Of a DNA stretch of 64,000 nucleotides, positions 26,174 through 35,243 are shown piece after piece. Each line of letters begins with the position of its first letter. Position 1 is the first letter of the stretch. Position numbers and translations under genes: made by a program. The notes beneath the pieces were generated by a model, which was given only the letters and a program-made list of their open reading frames with translations, did not search any database and was not told the DNA's origin. Source of the stretch: Prolixibacteraceae bacterium (GTDB lineage: Bacteria; Bacteroidota; Bacteroidia; Bacteroidales; Prolixibacteraceae); NCBI GenBank assembly GCA_019163175.1, contig JAFLKN010000015.1, positions 62,001-126,000 on the forward strand, in the 5' to 3' direction.

Positions 26174-28411
26174 CTACCAAACTACCTTTTTACTTTCTAC
26201 ATCAGTTTCAGATTCACTTCTAACGATATAAACCCCATGAGCTGGTAAAGAAAACTGGATTATATTATTTGTTGGCTTACAGCTATTTAAAAATTTACCA
26301 CTCACATCAAATATTTGAACGCTTGAACCTTCTAATAAATTTGAAACAAGGAGATTTCCATTTTTAATACTACATAAAAATGATGCTTCTTTTATTTTTT
26401 TAACTTCCGTTTTGCCATCTGTATCAACAATGATATTATCAATTTCCCATTTCTCGATTCTATTTGCGTTCTGCCCATTAGCCCTAAATCGCAAATAGAA
26501 GGGTCCGATATTAGCCCAAGAAGTAATATCATGTACATATGTCTTCAATGGGATTACCCCATTCTGGTTTGAATAACTAGCAATTGTATTCCAAGTTATA
26601 AAATCAAGTGAATATTCAATCGTCAACTTCTCAGTACCAACTTGAGTAATTGAACCAGAATATGGTTCAAAATACAGATCATATTTCAATGTCACTTGGG
26701 GGAGTTTAGATGTGCCGTAAACGGGTACCGTAAAGAATGATTCATCGTACGCGGAAGTAAGATTAACTTTCCAATCAAAAACTGCTTTGCCATTGCGGAT
26801 AAACCACTTCATGTATTCACCTGTGTTAATATTTGCAGACTTATACAGAAAGGAACTCTCTTCAAAATTACTTATGTTATTAAAATTTTCTATTACTGGA
26901 ATATTCACTTGAATCATATTATACTCAGCAGCTCCAATATCAAAAAGACCAAGTCGGGGTCGAGGTGAACCATAATAAGAATCCAAGTCCGAAATATTAT
27001 ATGTTTCTCCAGCATTAATACAAGAGGAGCCTTCTTTTAAGTACCAATGAGAAGAAATTAATTCTAATAATTGAGTATCACTATTCGCTAACCCAATAAA
27101 TGTTGTTGGTCTAAAGAATGTCAAACTAATATCAGGACTTATAATTTTTTGATTATTAGTTGGAACTGCCCCGCTATTTATAACAGCGCAACTCCTAAAC
27201 ATTAAAGGAATTGTCGAGCTAAATTGTGCTGTACAGTTACATATTGCACAATTTATAACTGAGGAAGTCGATGTTACAATACCTCCACCACTACTTTGTA
27301 ATGAAGCACAATTAGTTATAGTACAATTTCGAACCGGACAATTTGCTTTAACAAATATCCCACCACCGGCAGGAGCAAAGCAATTACGTATAAGGCAATT
27401 ATTTATGCCTCTATCCCCTAGCACTGGTGCGGCATAATTTGTTTCAATACCCCCTCCACTTGTCTTTGCCGTACAATTGTCTATTCCACAAATAGAAATA
27501 GAGAATGCTCCTGTTGAAAAAAAACCTCCTCCCGAAGATGCTGAACAATTTTCTACATCATTATATTTAAAAAAATATCCAATTTCTGCAAAAATGCCAC
27601 CGCCAAAATTTGAAGCAGAACAATCAGAAACTCTAGAACTAGCAGCAGAAATAGAATACATTCCACCACCATTTGTGGCAAAACAATTAGAAACAAAAGT
27701 GTTAGTAATCATTGGCGAAGCTAAACCTTTTTGTATGGAATAAATTCCTCCACCTTTTTCAGATGCAAAACAAGAATTGACAAAGCATTGACTTATACTT
27801 AATTTAGTCAATGCATAAATCCCTCCACCAGAATTTACATTACTAGTATTGGCATTGCCCCCAATTATGGTAAATCCATTCAGGCTTGTATTATTAGTGA
27901 ATTCTCTTCCAGTAATCACACGCAAACAATTGTTTTCATTTCCTGTAACAGACCATGTCCAACTTTTCCCATCTGAATTCACCTTTCTTGTCCAAACATC
28001 CTTTATACCATCAATGTCACCACTCAAAATTGTTGCATTTGTGAATTCCCAAAGGTCCCTTCTGGAATCATTATTTAGATCGTATATTTTTCGATCTGAA
28101 ATTATTATTTCATCACCAGCAAATCCTCCATAAAGTTTGACTCCATCTTTTAAGATAAAAGTTCGAGTACGGGCATCTCGTTCTATGGTTTCAGAGGTTG
28201 GATAATAAGTACCTTTTGCAACCCAAACTTCGTCGCCTGAGGCTGCTTTGTCTATCATAGTTTGGATATTCCCAGCAGCTTTTACCCAAGAAGTGCCATC
28301 GCCAGTTCCATTTTGAGTAACGTAGTAAATAGTTTTGGCATAAGTTAAATTGGGTAAAAAAAGAATAGTAATTATTAAAGTAATATTTCGAAAGAAAAAG
28401 ATAGGATTCAT
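26174..28411 (-). CDS. Secreted right-handed beta-helix protein with T9SS sorting domain
   Basis: A 745-residue exported protein. A signal peptide (about residues 1-25) precedes the common N-terminal block Y-Y-V-T-Q-N-G-T-G-D-G-T-S-W of pectate-lyase-like repeat proteins. Residues about 190-400 are repetitive coils of the type N-C-x-A-x-x-S-G-G-G-I-x, a parallel beta-helix. After a lectin/concanavalin-like segment (about 510-660) comes a C-terminal type A sorting domain (SVQIFDVSGKFL, ending in GVYIVRSESETDVESKKVVW), used for type IX secretion and surface anchoring. Its ATG overlaps the stop of the HEPN-like gene by 4 bp. An adhesin or glycan-binding/cleaving role is likely; the substrate is unknown. 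Confidence 0.88.
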   Translation of the reverse strand: MNPIFFFRNITLIITILFLPNLTYAKTIYYVTQNGTGDGTSWVKAAGNIQTMIDKAASGDEVWVAKGTYYPTSETIERDARTRTFILKDGVKLYGGFAGDEIIISDRKIYDLNNDSRRDLWEFTNATILSGDIDGIKDVWTRKVNSDGKSWTWSVTGNENNCLRVITGREFTNNTSLNGFTIIGGNANTSNVNSGGGIYALTKLSISQCFVNSCFASEKGGGIYSIQKGLASPMITNTFVSNCFATNGGGMYSISAASSRVSDCSASNFGGGIFAEIGYFFKYNDVENCSASSGGGFFSTGAFSISICGIDNCTAKTSGGGIETNYAAPVLGDRGINNCLIRNCFAPAGGGIFVKANCPVRNCTITNCASLQSSGGGIVTSTSSVINCAICNCTAQFSSTIPLMFRSCAVINSGAVPTNNQKIISPDISLTFFRPTTFIGLANSDTQLLELISSHWYLKEGSSCINAGETYNISDLDSYYGSPRPRLGLFDIGAAEYNMIQVNIPVIENFNNISNFEESSFLYKSANINTGEYMKWFIRNGKAVFDWKVNLTSAYDESFFTVPVYGTSKLPQVTLKYDLYFEPYSGSITQVGTEKLTIEYSLDFITWNTIASYSNQNGVIPLKTYVHDITSWANIGPFYLRFRANGQNANRIEKWEIDNIIVDTDGKTEVKKIKEASFLCSIKNGNLLVSNLLEGSSVQIFDVSGKFLNSCKPTNNIIQFSLPAHGVYIVRSESETDVESKKVVW

Positions 28412-28824
28412 TTTGTTGATTTAAAATGATTTACAAATAATTCTATTATTTCAATTAAACTTATAATTTCAAATAAAGCAATCATTGAGGGTTTGACTCC
28501 CGAAAAATCACTAAGAAATATTTGAGAACCTTTCTTCTCAATTAAACAATGAGCAATCGAGTTTCTCAAATGTCTTGAAAAACAGAGCATTTCAGTTCCT
28601 GTTCCAGCAATAAAAGCCATATTACTGTTTGGCAAAAGCTTTGTAGGGAATTTTGTATAGGTTTCCTTTTTCAAAATTATCGACTGATTTTTAAGAAGCT
28701 GTTTGAAGTTCTTCGGTAAAGTGTCGAAACTTTTATTTGCCGTATATTTCTTCAAATGGTTCTCGTAGCAATAGAGAAATTGATAAAAAAGAACGATTTC
28801 CTTTTTAGATAAATTACTGACCAT
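28408..28824 (-). CDS. HEPN-like protein (putative)
   Basis: A 138-residue all-helical protein. Near residue 87 it has R-N-S-I-A-H in the context RHLRNSIAHCLI, matching the R-x4-6-H catalytic signature of HEPN ribonucleases and its usual helix surroundings (L-R-N-x-x-A-H). Flanking helices F-Y-Q-F-L-Y-C-Y-E-N-H and the C-terminal FEIISLIEIIELFVNHF fit the HEPN four-helix fold. The lower complexity and AT richness differ from neighbouring core genes. It starts 10 bp after the 81-residue gene and overlaps the beta-helix gene by 4 bp. Functional assignment rests on the motif only. Confidence 0.6.
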   Translation of the reverse strand: MVSNLSKKEIVLFYQFLYCYENHLKKYTANKSFDTLPKNFKQLLKNQSIILKKETYTKFPTKLLPNSNMAFIAGTGTEMLCFSRHLRNSIAHCLIEKKGSQIFLSDFSGVKPSMIALFEIISLIEIIELFVNHFKSTK

Positions 28825-28834
28825 AAAGTGAAAA

Positions 28835-29080
28835 TTATAAGTGTAGATTTTTTAGCTCTCCGTCCAATTCTATTAGCATTTGACAAAAATCAGAGACCTT
28901 TGCACTACCTTCAAATTTCGTAATATTTATTTCTCCATTCCATGTAAAGTAAAGGGCAAAATCAAAACCACTCCCTTCAATACCAGCAATGAGAATTTTA
29001 TGGCCAGAACAACCAGATCTATAGCACCTTAGAGTGTGCTTAGATAGAACTTCATCTATCTTGTCATAAAAATTTTCCAT
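28835..29080 (-). CDS. Small unknown protein, first gene of the HEPN/beta-helix operon
   Basis: An 81-residue acidic-to-neutral protein (starts MENFYDKIDEVLSKHTLRC) with a central C-Y-R-S-G-C-S-G-H segment and a C-terminal helix (FCQMLIELDGELKNLHL). I do not recognise it. The start at ATG 29080 follows the structured leader by about 50 bp, and the stop is 10 bp before the HEPN-like gene. A short partner in front of a HEPN protein is reminiscent of toxin-antitoxin layouts, but it lacks MNT nucleotidyltransferase motifs, so this is only a suggestion. Confidence 0.55.
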   Translation of the reverse strand: MENFYDKIDEVLSKHTLRCYRSGCSGHKILIAGIEGSGFDFALYFTWNGEINITKFEGSAKVSDFCQMLIELDGELKNLHL

Positions 29081-29128
29081 CTGTTACAAATAAATTCCTC
29101 CCCGCTCCCCAAGTTCAGTTTTAGACAT

Positions 29129-29306
29129 AAAAAAAGCGTGGGAACTGCTAGCTAAATCACTGCCCTGAGGGTGTCGACACCCTGTAACAAATGATAAAGC
29201 AACAGCCCCACGCCTATTAATTATAGACATGGAGCGTTTTGTTGCTATCATCCTTGTTACTTTTGAAATTGTCGAGATTTCAGGACAGGATAATATCTAA
29301 AACGCT
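29129..29306 (-). promoter_or_regulatory. Structured leader or ncRNA upstream of the HEPN/beta-helix operon
   Basis: Two folded blocks lie in the 5' region of the operon. The first (29136-29213) has outer arms GCGTGGG/CCCACGC and an internal perfect 16-bp palindrome AGGGTGTCGACACCCT; on the minus strand it is followed by seven T (29135-29129), so it could end transcription. The second (29233-29306) has outer arms AGCGTTTT/AAAACGCT and an internal GAAAT/ATTTC pair. A transcript reading into the 81-residue gene would pass both. It may be an attenuator, a separate small RNA, or a repeat element; no known RNA family is recognised. Confidence 0.5.
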
Positions 29307-29445
29307 TTCGCTATTTTAAAAATAAAAAGATTCACGCTTCTGGCGTAAATCTGACTAAAGGTAAAGAAAATATCTATACGAGTATTTAACTTTTTATAAT
29401 TATACTTTACTTTTTGTGGACCTTATGAAGACTGTTCAAACAAAA

Positions 29446-29483
29446 GCAGTGAGCCGATGAACTTAAGTTCATCGGCTCACTGC
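29446..29483 (-). terminator. Terminator after the GH9 gene
   Basis: A perfect 19-bp self-complementary stem (GCAGTGAGCCGATGAACTT and complement) starts 4 bp past the GH9 stop and is bordered by A/T runs. It is symmetric enough to work in both directions. Confidence 0.88.
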
Positions 29484-29487
29484 TTTT

Positions 29488-31971
29488 TTATTTCAGCACA
29501 TCTTTTGCAGCCAACACCAGAAACATGAAATTGGTGGCGCCGCCTCCCAAAACATATTCGGTTTGCTGCCAGAAATATGGCCACTCTTTCAACTCCGGAA
29601 AATCAGGACGAATAATTCCGGTTCCTGAAACCGAACCTCCGGGAATAAACGAACGATCGGCTCGATTGACGCCGTATGCCTGAGTCACAGAACGCGAACC
29701 GACACCGGAAACAAACGACGACGTATTTTCGCCAGGATGGTTGCCCAGTACGAAATTAAGTGCATTCAACATGGTTTTGGAGTCGTAAATTTCAGTGAAA
29801 CATTTTTGGAGGAAATACTGGGTGACACCGAAATTCTGAATATTCCAGCCATCGCCCCAAATGTGCGGCCGATAAGGCACTCCGAAAGGATTCTCATTCT
29901 GCAATTTATCCACTTCAGCCTTGTAATTTTTAGCTGCAGCCACAACCATTTCAGTAAATTTTGGTTCATTAATTTGTTTTAGCACCCGACCCACATAGCC
30001 AATTACCTCATTTCTTTTCAAAACTTCAGGAGTGGTGTATTTCAGAATATCAGCGCGATAGCTGGCATTTCCTGTAGTAAGAAGCAGCTCAACGGCAGCT
30101 TTCACTTTTGCACCAGACAAACGCTGATTTTTATCGGCATCGACCAATGCATAGATAGCTTCGGAAGTACTTATCGACTGATTGGCCAGGGTATCATTAA
30201 AGCCTTTCAGAACGCGGGCTCCGGTAGCCAATGCTTCAGCCACATCCAGTTCGCGACTCGGATTTTCTTCGGTGAAAACCAGGCGGTCGTCCAGCACGCC
30301 TGATTCGTGCGCTGTAACTTCGTCTTTTTTAAGTGAAGGATTGTATTTGCGGTTATCGGTCATCGTGGCAGCATCGCCCAGATGCACGTATTGGCGCAGG
30401 CTATTTTCGATGATTCCACGGTACAACCGTCCCAGACTTTGATACCCGGCCAAAATGGTAATTGTTCCATGCTCAATCTGCTGAAGCAAGTCATTTTTCC
30501 CATCAGGTCGATGAATTTCCACGAGATTTTTACTTTGATCAACCGTTGTCTGGTCAATATCGGGTTTAAATAATTCGAAGGCCTGAGCTAAAATCCAAAC
30601 TTCTCCGGCCTGAGATTCCACCCGTAAATCGTAATCACCGGCATCGTGCCAGCCACCGCGATTTAGACCCGAAACCTGATCGAGCGGTTTAAATTTGGTT
30701 AATGTAGAATGGCCTTGTGCATACCCATCGAAATGGTTGGTATCTATGGGAGCCATCAACGCATCGTCCATGTGGCAGAGGCCATGCCAGACACGGTAAC
30801 CTTCGTTAACGCGCATGTGGCACATTTGCACCGGAAGAAAATACTCGACCGTGGGTTGCCATACATGCCTGTCGTAAATAGTTTCGCTTATCCGGAAAGG
30901 TTCCGTTGTGTTGTCGGCATATTTAACTTGATAAATTCCGGGAGTCTTTATGTCAGAAAAGTCGAACTGAAAATAATTGAAGCGCAGGAATTTTCCCCAT
31001 TTTTTAGGTTCAATGCTCCGAATTTCTTTTAATCCACCATCTTCGGAAATGCGCACCAGAGTAGCTTTTTCTGATTTTGGGTCGTTTTTGTCAACCTCAA
31101 TGACGGCAATTTTCTGCTGTTCGGGATGATATCCAATCTGGCTAACATGAACTACTGGTTTCGAAATAAAATTCGGCAACACATTGCAATCGACTACCCA
31201 TTCGACAGCGCCCAAAGTTTTTCCTGGAGTAACCAGCGAACGCACGACAAACCAGCCATTGTTGTGGTAAAAACGTCCATCCATCAACTGAAGTGGCTGA
31301 CCTTTACTTTCGATGATCATGGTTTGCGAGGCAATTTCAGGAGCAATGGTTAGCTTTTTGCCGGTTGCCATCGGGAAAGCCTGCCAATTGCCTTCCGCAT
31401 CTTTTTCCATTGGACCGTTGGCTTGTGTGGGGAAAATTCCGGATTGGCTATCGAGATACCAACTTTTGCCAAACAAAAGCGCCGGGAAAAGCTCAAAATT
31501 GAATCCGACTTTCTTCTCCCAACCGGCAGGAAGTGGTTTATCCAGATCAACCAGAATGCGGAATTTGTTGCCTTCACCAACTACCCGAACATGGTAAGTA
31601 AAATACAAATCGGGGTATTCGACTGGGTTAAAACCTTTGCGGTTGATGCTCGAATCGGGATAAGTACATTTAACGCTTATTTCATTTTTAATGCGGTCGA
31701 CTGATCGTTTCCCCACTTTGGGAATGGGTTGCCATTGGCCCGGAGTTGGCTCCAGACGCAAATCGCCATTGGTAGCCACACGGGTTCCGTTCTGGATTAT
31801 ACCCACTGCTCCCTGATGGCCTTCAGGATAAATATCGAAAAAGACCATCACATTTAGTCCGGACTTCTCAAAATATTCGGCTTCGTTAATTTTCAGCGAT
31901 TGGGCATCCAGTTTCAATGCTGTAGAGAGAAATAAAATGATCGCAAAAAACAGAAGGGCTTTCTTTTTCAT
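29488..31971 (-). CDS. Secreted glycoside hydrolase family 9 protein with N-terminal Ig-like domain
   Basis: An 827-residue protein with a signal peptide (MKKKALLFFAIILFLSTAL, cleavage near LDAQ). The N-terminal part is a sugar-binding beta domain, then at about 275-370 the CelD-type Ig-like domain (HVSQIGYHPEQQKIAVIE). The GH9 catalytic (alpha/alpha)6 barrel follows with the Asp motif GGWHDAGDYDLR near residue 440 and, at the C-terminal end, LGNHPG and the expected catalytic Glu in WQQTEYVLGGG. GH9 enzymes cut beta-glucans such as cellulose or related beta-linked oligosaccharides. It lies about 200 bp upstream of the GH29 terminator, so the two hydrolase genes are separate units. Confidence 0.92.
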   Translation of the reverse strand: MKKKALLFFAIILFLSTALKLDAQSLKINEAEYFEKSGLNVMVFFDIYPEGHQGAVGIIQNGTRVATNGDLRLEPTPGQWQPIPKVGKRSVDRIKNEISVKCTYPDSSINRKGFNPVEYPDLYFTYHVRVVGEGNKFRILVDLDKPLPAGWEKKVGFNFELFPALLFGKSWYLDSQSGIFPTQANGPMEKDAEGNWQAFPMATGKKLTIAPEIASQTMIIESKGQPLQLMDGRFYHNNGWFVVRSLVTPGKTLGAVEWVVDCNVLPNFISKPVVHVSQIGYHPEQQKIAVIEVDKNDPKSEKATLVRISEDGGLKEIRSIEPKKWGKFLRFNYFQFDFSDIKTPGIYQVKYADNTTEPFRISETIYDRHVWQPTVEYFLPVQMCHMRVNEGYRVWHGLCHMDDALMAPIDTNHFDGYAQGHSTLTKFKPLDQVSGLNRGGWHDAGDYDLRVESQAGEVWILAQAFELFKPDIDQTTVDQSKNLVEIHRPDGKNDLLQQIEHGTITILAGYQSLGRLYRGIIENSLRQYVHLGDAATMTDNRKYNPSLKKDEVTAHESGVLDDRLVFTEENPSRELDVAEALATGARVLKGFNDTLANQSISTSEAIYALVDADKNQRLSGAKVKAAVELLLTTGNASYRADILKYTTPEVLKRNEVIGYVGRVLKQINEPKFTEMVVAAAKNYKAEVDKLQNENPFGVPYRPHIWGDGWNIQNFGVTQYFLQKCFTEIYDSKTMLNALNFVLGNHPGENTSSFVSGVGSRSVTQAYGVNRADRSFIPGGSVSGTGIIRPDFPELKEWPYFWQQTEYVLGGGATNFMFLVLAAKDVLK

Positions 31972-32124
31972 CGTTGGTTTGGTTTAGGGTTCAGGTTAAA
32001 ATGCCTACAGGGCAATAGTTTTAAATCTTATTGTAATTTTTACAAATAACAAGGCTTAAAGATACTGAATTTTTCAGTTTCCCGCCAAGTTGCTTTGAGA
32101 AGCACAAAGGTATAGCACAAAAAA

Positions 32125-32155
32125 AAGGTGGCCCGAATCGCGTCGGAACCACCTT
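32125..32155 (-). terminator. Terminator after the GH29 gene
   Basis: An AAGGTGG/CCACCTT stem with an inner CCGA/TCGG pair, followed on the minus strand by a run of eight T, lies 24 bp past the GH29 stop. Confidence 0.82.
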
Positions 32156-32178
32156 GAAATATCAAAACTATTTTACAA

Positions 32179-33546
32179 CTAATTCAAAACTACTTCAATC
32201 ACAGGAATTTCAACATTCGGTTTAGTTACAGGCAAACTAAAATTCAAATCGGTAGGTTTTTCACCTTCCTTCATGCCGTGTCCGGCACGCGGAGTAATTT
32301 TTATCTCAGAAGCATCGTGCAGGAACTGAGCATATTTTACTTTACCGGCAAATCCGGGCAAATTAAAGTTCTGCAATGGATAATCAAGAAGGTGAATGTA
32401 TAGGCGGTTTGTTTTTGGATTGTAAGTCAGCAAACTATTTTCAGGAACCTGAAACTCTTCGGGAGCCTGTGTGCAACCATAAATTGAGCGGTTGTTGTAT
32501 TTCATCCAATTCCCCATGTTCGAAAGGGCAGACTGCGCACGTTCGTCGAAGGTTCCGCGGGCTGTTGGACCAACATTCAGTAACAGGTTTCCACCCTTGC
32601 TAACCGATTCAATTAACAGAACCAACAGCTGTTTGGTATCTTTCCAGGTGTGTTCATCGCGGTAATATCCCCAAGATCCGCTGAACGTTTGGCAGGTTTC
32701 CCAGTAGGCTTTCTTGCCATTTACTTCAGGCCATTTGGCTACTTTGTATTGCTCCGGAGTGGTAAAATCCCATCCATCTTCATACTCTTTTAAATCAAGC
32801 CTGTCGTCAACAATAATTCCGGGTTGGAGTTGGCGGATCATTTTAAGAAGTTTTTCTGAATCCCAATCTTTTGCACCTTTCCCATTTTCGCCGGGATACG
32901 AGAAATCGAGCCAAAGAATGTCAACCTTTCCGTAGTTGGTCAACAACTCGCGTACCTGGTTGTGTAGATATTCGCGATATTTATTCATATCCCGTCCTTT
33001 GTTCAGTTCGGCCAGTTTTGCTTTATCGTCTGTTCGTTGCGGATGCACGCGATCGACCGTAAAATCAGGATGATGCCAGTCAATCAGGCTGTAATAAAAT
33101 CCGATCTGTAATCCTTCAGCACGAAAAGCTTCAACCCATTCTTTCAGCAAATCTTTGCCGACGGGTGTTTTCGGTGCTTTGTAATCGGTATATTTTGAGT
33201 CGAATAAACAGAATCCTTCGTGATGTTTCGTGGTAATTACTGCATATTTCATCCCGGCAGCTTTGGCCATTTTGGCCCATTCGCGCGGGTTGTACAAATC
33301 CGGATTAAAGTTGTCGAAATACTTCTGGTAGTTTTCATCCGTAATTCTTTCGAAATTTTTTATCCATTCGTGGCGGGCCGGAAGAGCGTATAAACCCCAG
33401 TGAATAAACATACCGAAACGGTCGTTAACCCACCATGCCATTCGTTCTTTTTTTTGTTCTTCGGTTTCCTTGGATAGTTTTTGCTGGGCATTCGTTCCCT
33501 GAACGAAAAGTGCAAGCAAGCAGACGATCAAAGCCAATTTTTTCAT
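32179..33546 (-). CDS. Secreted GH29 alpha-L-fucosidase
   Basis: A 455-residue protein with a signal peptide (MKKLALIVCLLALFVQGTNAQ). GH29 features follow: the early W-W-V-N-D-R-F-G-M-F-I-H-W-G-L-Y, then KYAVITTKHHEGFCLFDSKY near residue 115, the nucleophile region in DILWLDFSYPG near 220, and GNLLLNVGPTARG near 320. GH29 enzymes are retaining exo-alpha-L-fucosidases. Together with GH9 and GH172 genes it shows that the organism degrades complex, partly fucosylated glycans outside the cytoplasm. No SusC/SusD pair is nearby. Confidence 0.95.
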   Translation of the reverse strand: MKKLALIVCLLALFVQGTNAQQKLSKETEEQKKERMAWWVNDRFGMFIHWGLYALPARHEWIKNFERITDENYQKYFDNFNPDLYNPREWAKMAKAAGMKYAVITTKHHEGFCLFDSKYTDYKAPKTPVGKDLLKEWVEAFRAEGLQIGFYYSLIDWHHPDFTVDRVHPQRTDDKAKLAELNKGRDMNKYREYLHNQVRELLTNYGKVDILWLDFSYPGENGKGAKDWDSEKLLKMIRQLQPGIIVDDRLDLKEYEDGWDFTTPEQYKVAKWPEVNGKKAYWETCQTFSGSWGYYRDEHTWKDTKQLLVLLIESVSKGGNLLLNVGPTARGTFDERAQSALSNMGNWMKYNNRSIYGCTQAPEEFQVPENSLLTYNPKTNRLYIHLLDYPLQNFNLPGFAGKVKYAQFLHDASEIKITPRAGHGMKEGEKPTDLNFSLPVTKPNVEIPVIEVVLN

Positions 33547-33672
33547 TTTATTCAGTTTAGGTTTTACAATTTGGGTTAATAAATAGCATTTTAAGATTGA
33601 ATAAAAGTACGATTTAAGGTTCGAACCTCAATCCTGTACTGTGCTGTAGTTGTATGTTTCGGAACACAAAAA

Positions 33673-33704
33673 AAGCGGCTCACTTCTGTTGAAAAGAACC
33701 GCTT
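33673..33704 (-). terminator. Terminator after the gene at 33733
   Basis: An AAGCGGTTC / GAGCCGCTT stem (one G-T pair) with a long loop, followed on the minus strand by seven T. It lies about 30 bp past the stop of the gene at 33733. Confidence 0.75.
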
Positions 33705-33732
33705 ATAGTCGGATTATCAGTTTATCAAGCCT

Positions 33733-34437
33733 TTATTTCATTTTTTCGAGATAGAGTTTACGTAATTCGACCAAATATTCCGGTCCAATTTTATCCGAAT
33801 AAATACGGATCACTTCATGGAGTTCGCCATCGTAATAAAATGAAGCCTTTGCTGCATCAAATTTACTTTCTACCCAATTGTATTTTACTTTATTGGTTAT
33901 AGCTTCGAACTCAGCCCAGTTCAGGAATCGAGGAATTTCGAGGTAAGCATGGTACTTTTCCCGCTTATCGAGATAGATCTTTTCAGCAATCTCTTCCAAT
34001 GCAAAAAACTTAATGATCCTGATTTTTACCAATTCATCTTTGTATTTCTTCGACTTCTGCAGAAAACGAATGCCATTTTCAGTGAATAATCGCTGAAGCT
34101 TTTCGAGCTGATTGTAATCTTTCAAATGCCTTACGCGCAATACATTATACTTGGTATCAAAAACCTGAAGGAAGCCTTTTCCGGCATCAAAACGAACATC
34201 AAACTCAAGCTGCACTTTTTGTGATGCCCGCAAAATATCTTCCAATTCGTACTGGTCTTCCAGAGCCAAATACATATAAACCGGTTTTGTACCTGTGGGT
34301 GAATCGGAGTAATAACCAGAAAATGGTTTTAGTGCTTCAAAAACTAAAGTTCCGGGAATAATCTTGTGGTCGATAGTGAAAACTGTTTCTGTTTTTGTCA
34401 AGGTTCCAAAAACTTCGAATCGTTTGTTCTGTTCCAT
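33733..34437 (-). CDS. Conserved hypothetical protein, unknown family
   Basis: A 234-residue soluble protein without signal peptide or membrane helix (starts MEQNKRFEVFGTLTKTETV). It is rich in aromatic and charged residues, for example Y-V-E-x-type strands at the start and a long helical stretch from about 110 to 150 (LEKLQRLFTENGIRFLQKS). The end is helix-like (YLVELRKLYLEKM). I do not recognise the fold. It is divergent from the YgjP-like metallopeptidase with a 52-bp spacer, and has its own terminator, so it is a single-gene unit. Confidence 0.72.
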   Translation of the reverse strand: MEQNKRFEVFGTLTKTETVFTIDHKIIPGTLVFEALKPFSGYYSDSPTGTKPVYMYLALEDQYELEDILRASQKVQLEFDVRFDAGKGFLQVFDTKYNVLRVRHLKDYNQLEKLQRLFTENGIRFLQKSKKYKDELVKIRIIKFFALEEIAEKIYLDKREKYHAYLEIPRFLNWAEFEAITNKVKYNWVESKFDAAKASFYYDGELHEVIRIYSDKIGPEYLVELRKLYLEKMK

Positions 34438-34489
34438 ATGATTAGTTTTTTTGGTTTAATTACTTTAGCAAAATATTGTCAGGTTTTTA

Positions 34490-35200
34490 ATGACTACAAA
34501 ATACATAAATATTGAACAAGTTGGTCAAGTTTCGTTCACAATAAGCGAACGATCAAGAAGAATTCGCCTAAGTGTGAAATCTGATGGCGAAATTGTGGTC
34601 TCCATGCCACGTTCTGTTCAATATCAGGATGCCATCCGGTTTGCCGAATCAAAGACCGACTGGATCGTAAAGCAACAATCGAAGATACGTGCTGGTTTAA
34701 CCCTATTTGCTCCGGAAAGCTGTTTTAGAACCAGGTTTCACAAATTGGTCATTACTAAAGGAAATACCGACAAAGTGTACAATCGTGTCGGAAACGGTGT
34801 AATTCAAATTTTTATTCCTGAACGAATCAATCACGAACAACCCAAAATTCAGGAATTTATTAAAAAGACATTGGTTGATGTTATGCGCTGGGAAGCCAAA
34901 ATTTACTTACCCAAACGCTTAAAGGAATTGGCCGACAAGCACGGTTTCAAGTACCAGAACGTAAGTATAAAAAATGCCTCAACACGCTGGGGCAGTTGCT
35001 CTTCAGCCAATAACATTAACCTGAACCTCCACCTGATGCGGGTAACCGAACATTTAATCGACTATGTTTTGTTGCACGAGCTGGCACATACCGTGGTTAA
35101 AAATCACGGTGAGAAATTCTGGTTATTGCTGGAGCAATGTTATCCAAATGCCCGAAAAGCCGACAAGGAAATGAATAATTACCGGACTCAAACTTTTTAA
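34490..35200 (+). CDS. YgjP-like zinc metallopeptidase (DUF45/M48-type)
   Basis: A 236-residue cytoplasmic protein. The N-terminal half is beta-rich (RSRRIRLSVKSDGEIVVSMP, typical of YgjP). The C-terminal half has RWGSCSSANNINLNL, then the zinc motif HELAH in LLHELAHTVVKNHGEKFW near residue 200, where the later His is the third ligand. Family members resemble the SprT/Wss1 proteases that act on DNA-protein crosslinks, but the natural substrate of YgjP is uncertain. It is followed after 43 bp by dgt in the same direction. Confidence 0.9.
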   Translation: MTTKYINIEQVGQVSFTISERSRRIRLSVKSDGEIVVSMPRSVQYQDAIRFAESKTDWIVKQQSKIRAGLTLFAPESCFRTRFHKLVITKGNTDKVYNRVGNGVIQIFIPERINHEQPKIQEFIKKTLVDVMRWEAKIYLPKRLKELADKHGFKYQNVSIKNASTRWGSCSSANNINLNLHLMRVTEHLIDYVLLHELAHTVVKNHGEKFWLLLEQCYPNARKADKEMNNYRTQTF

Positions 35201-35243
35201 CAGAAATCGGGCAAAACCAACTATTTTTACCAAAATTTACCAA

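Noticed and set aside
27477-27743. Plus-strand ORF rich in Pro and Glu opposite the beta-helix gene
   Set aside because: It is a shadow created by the repetitive Gly/Cys coils on the other strand; it has no start context or family features.
29129-29306. Retron msr-msd or CRISPR-like array
   Set aside because: There is no reverse transcriptase nearby and no regularly spaced repeats; only two hairpin blocks are seen.
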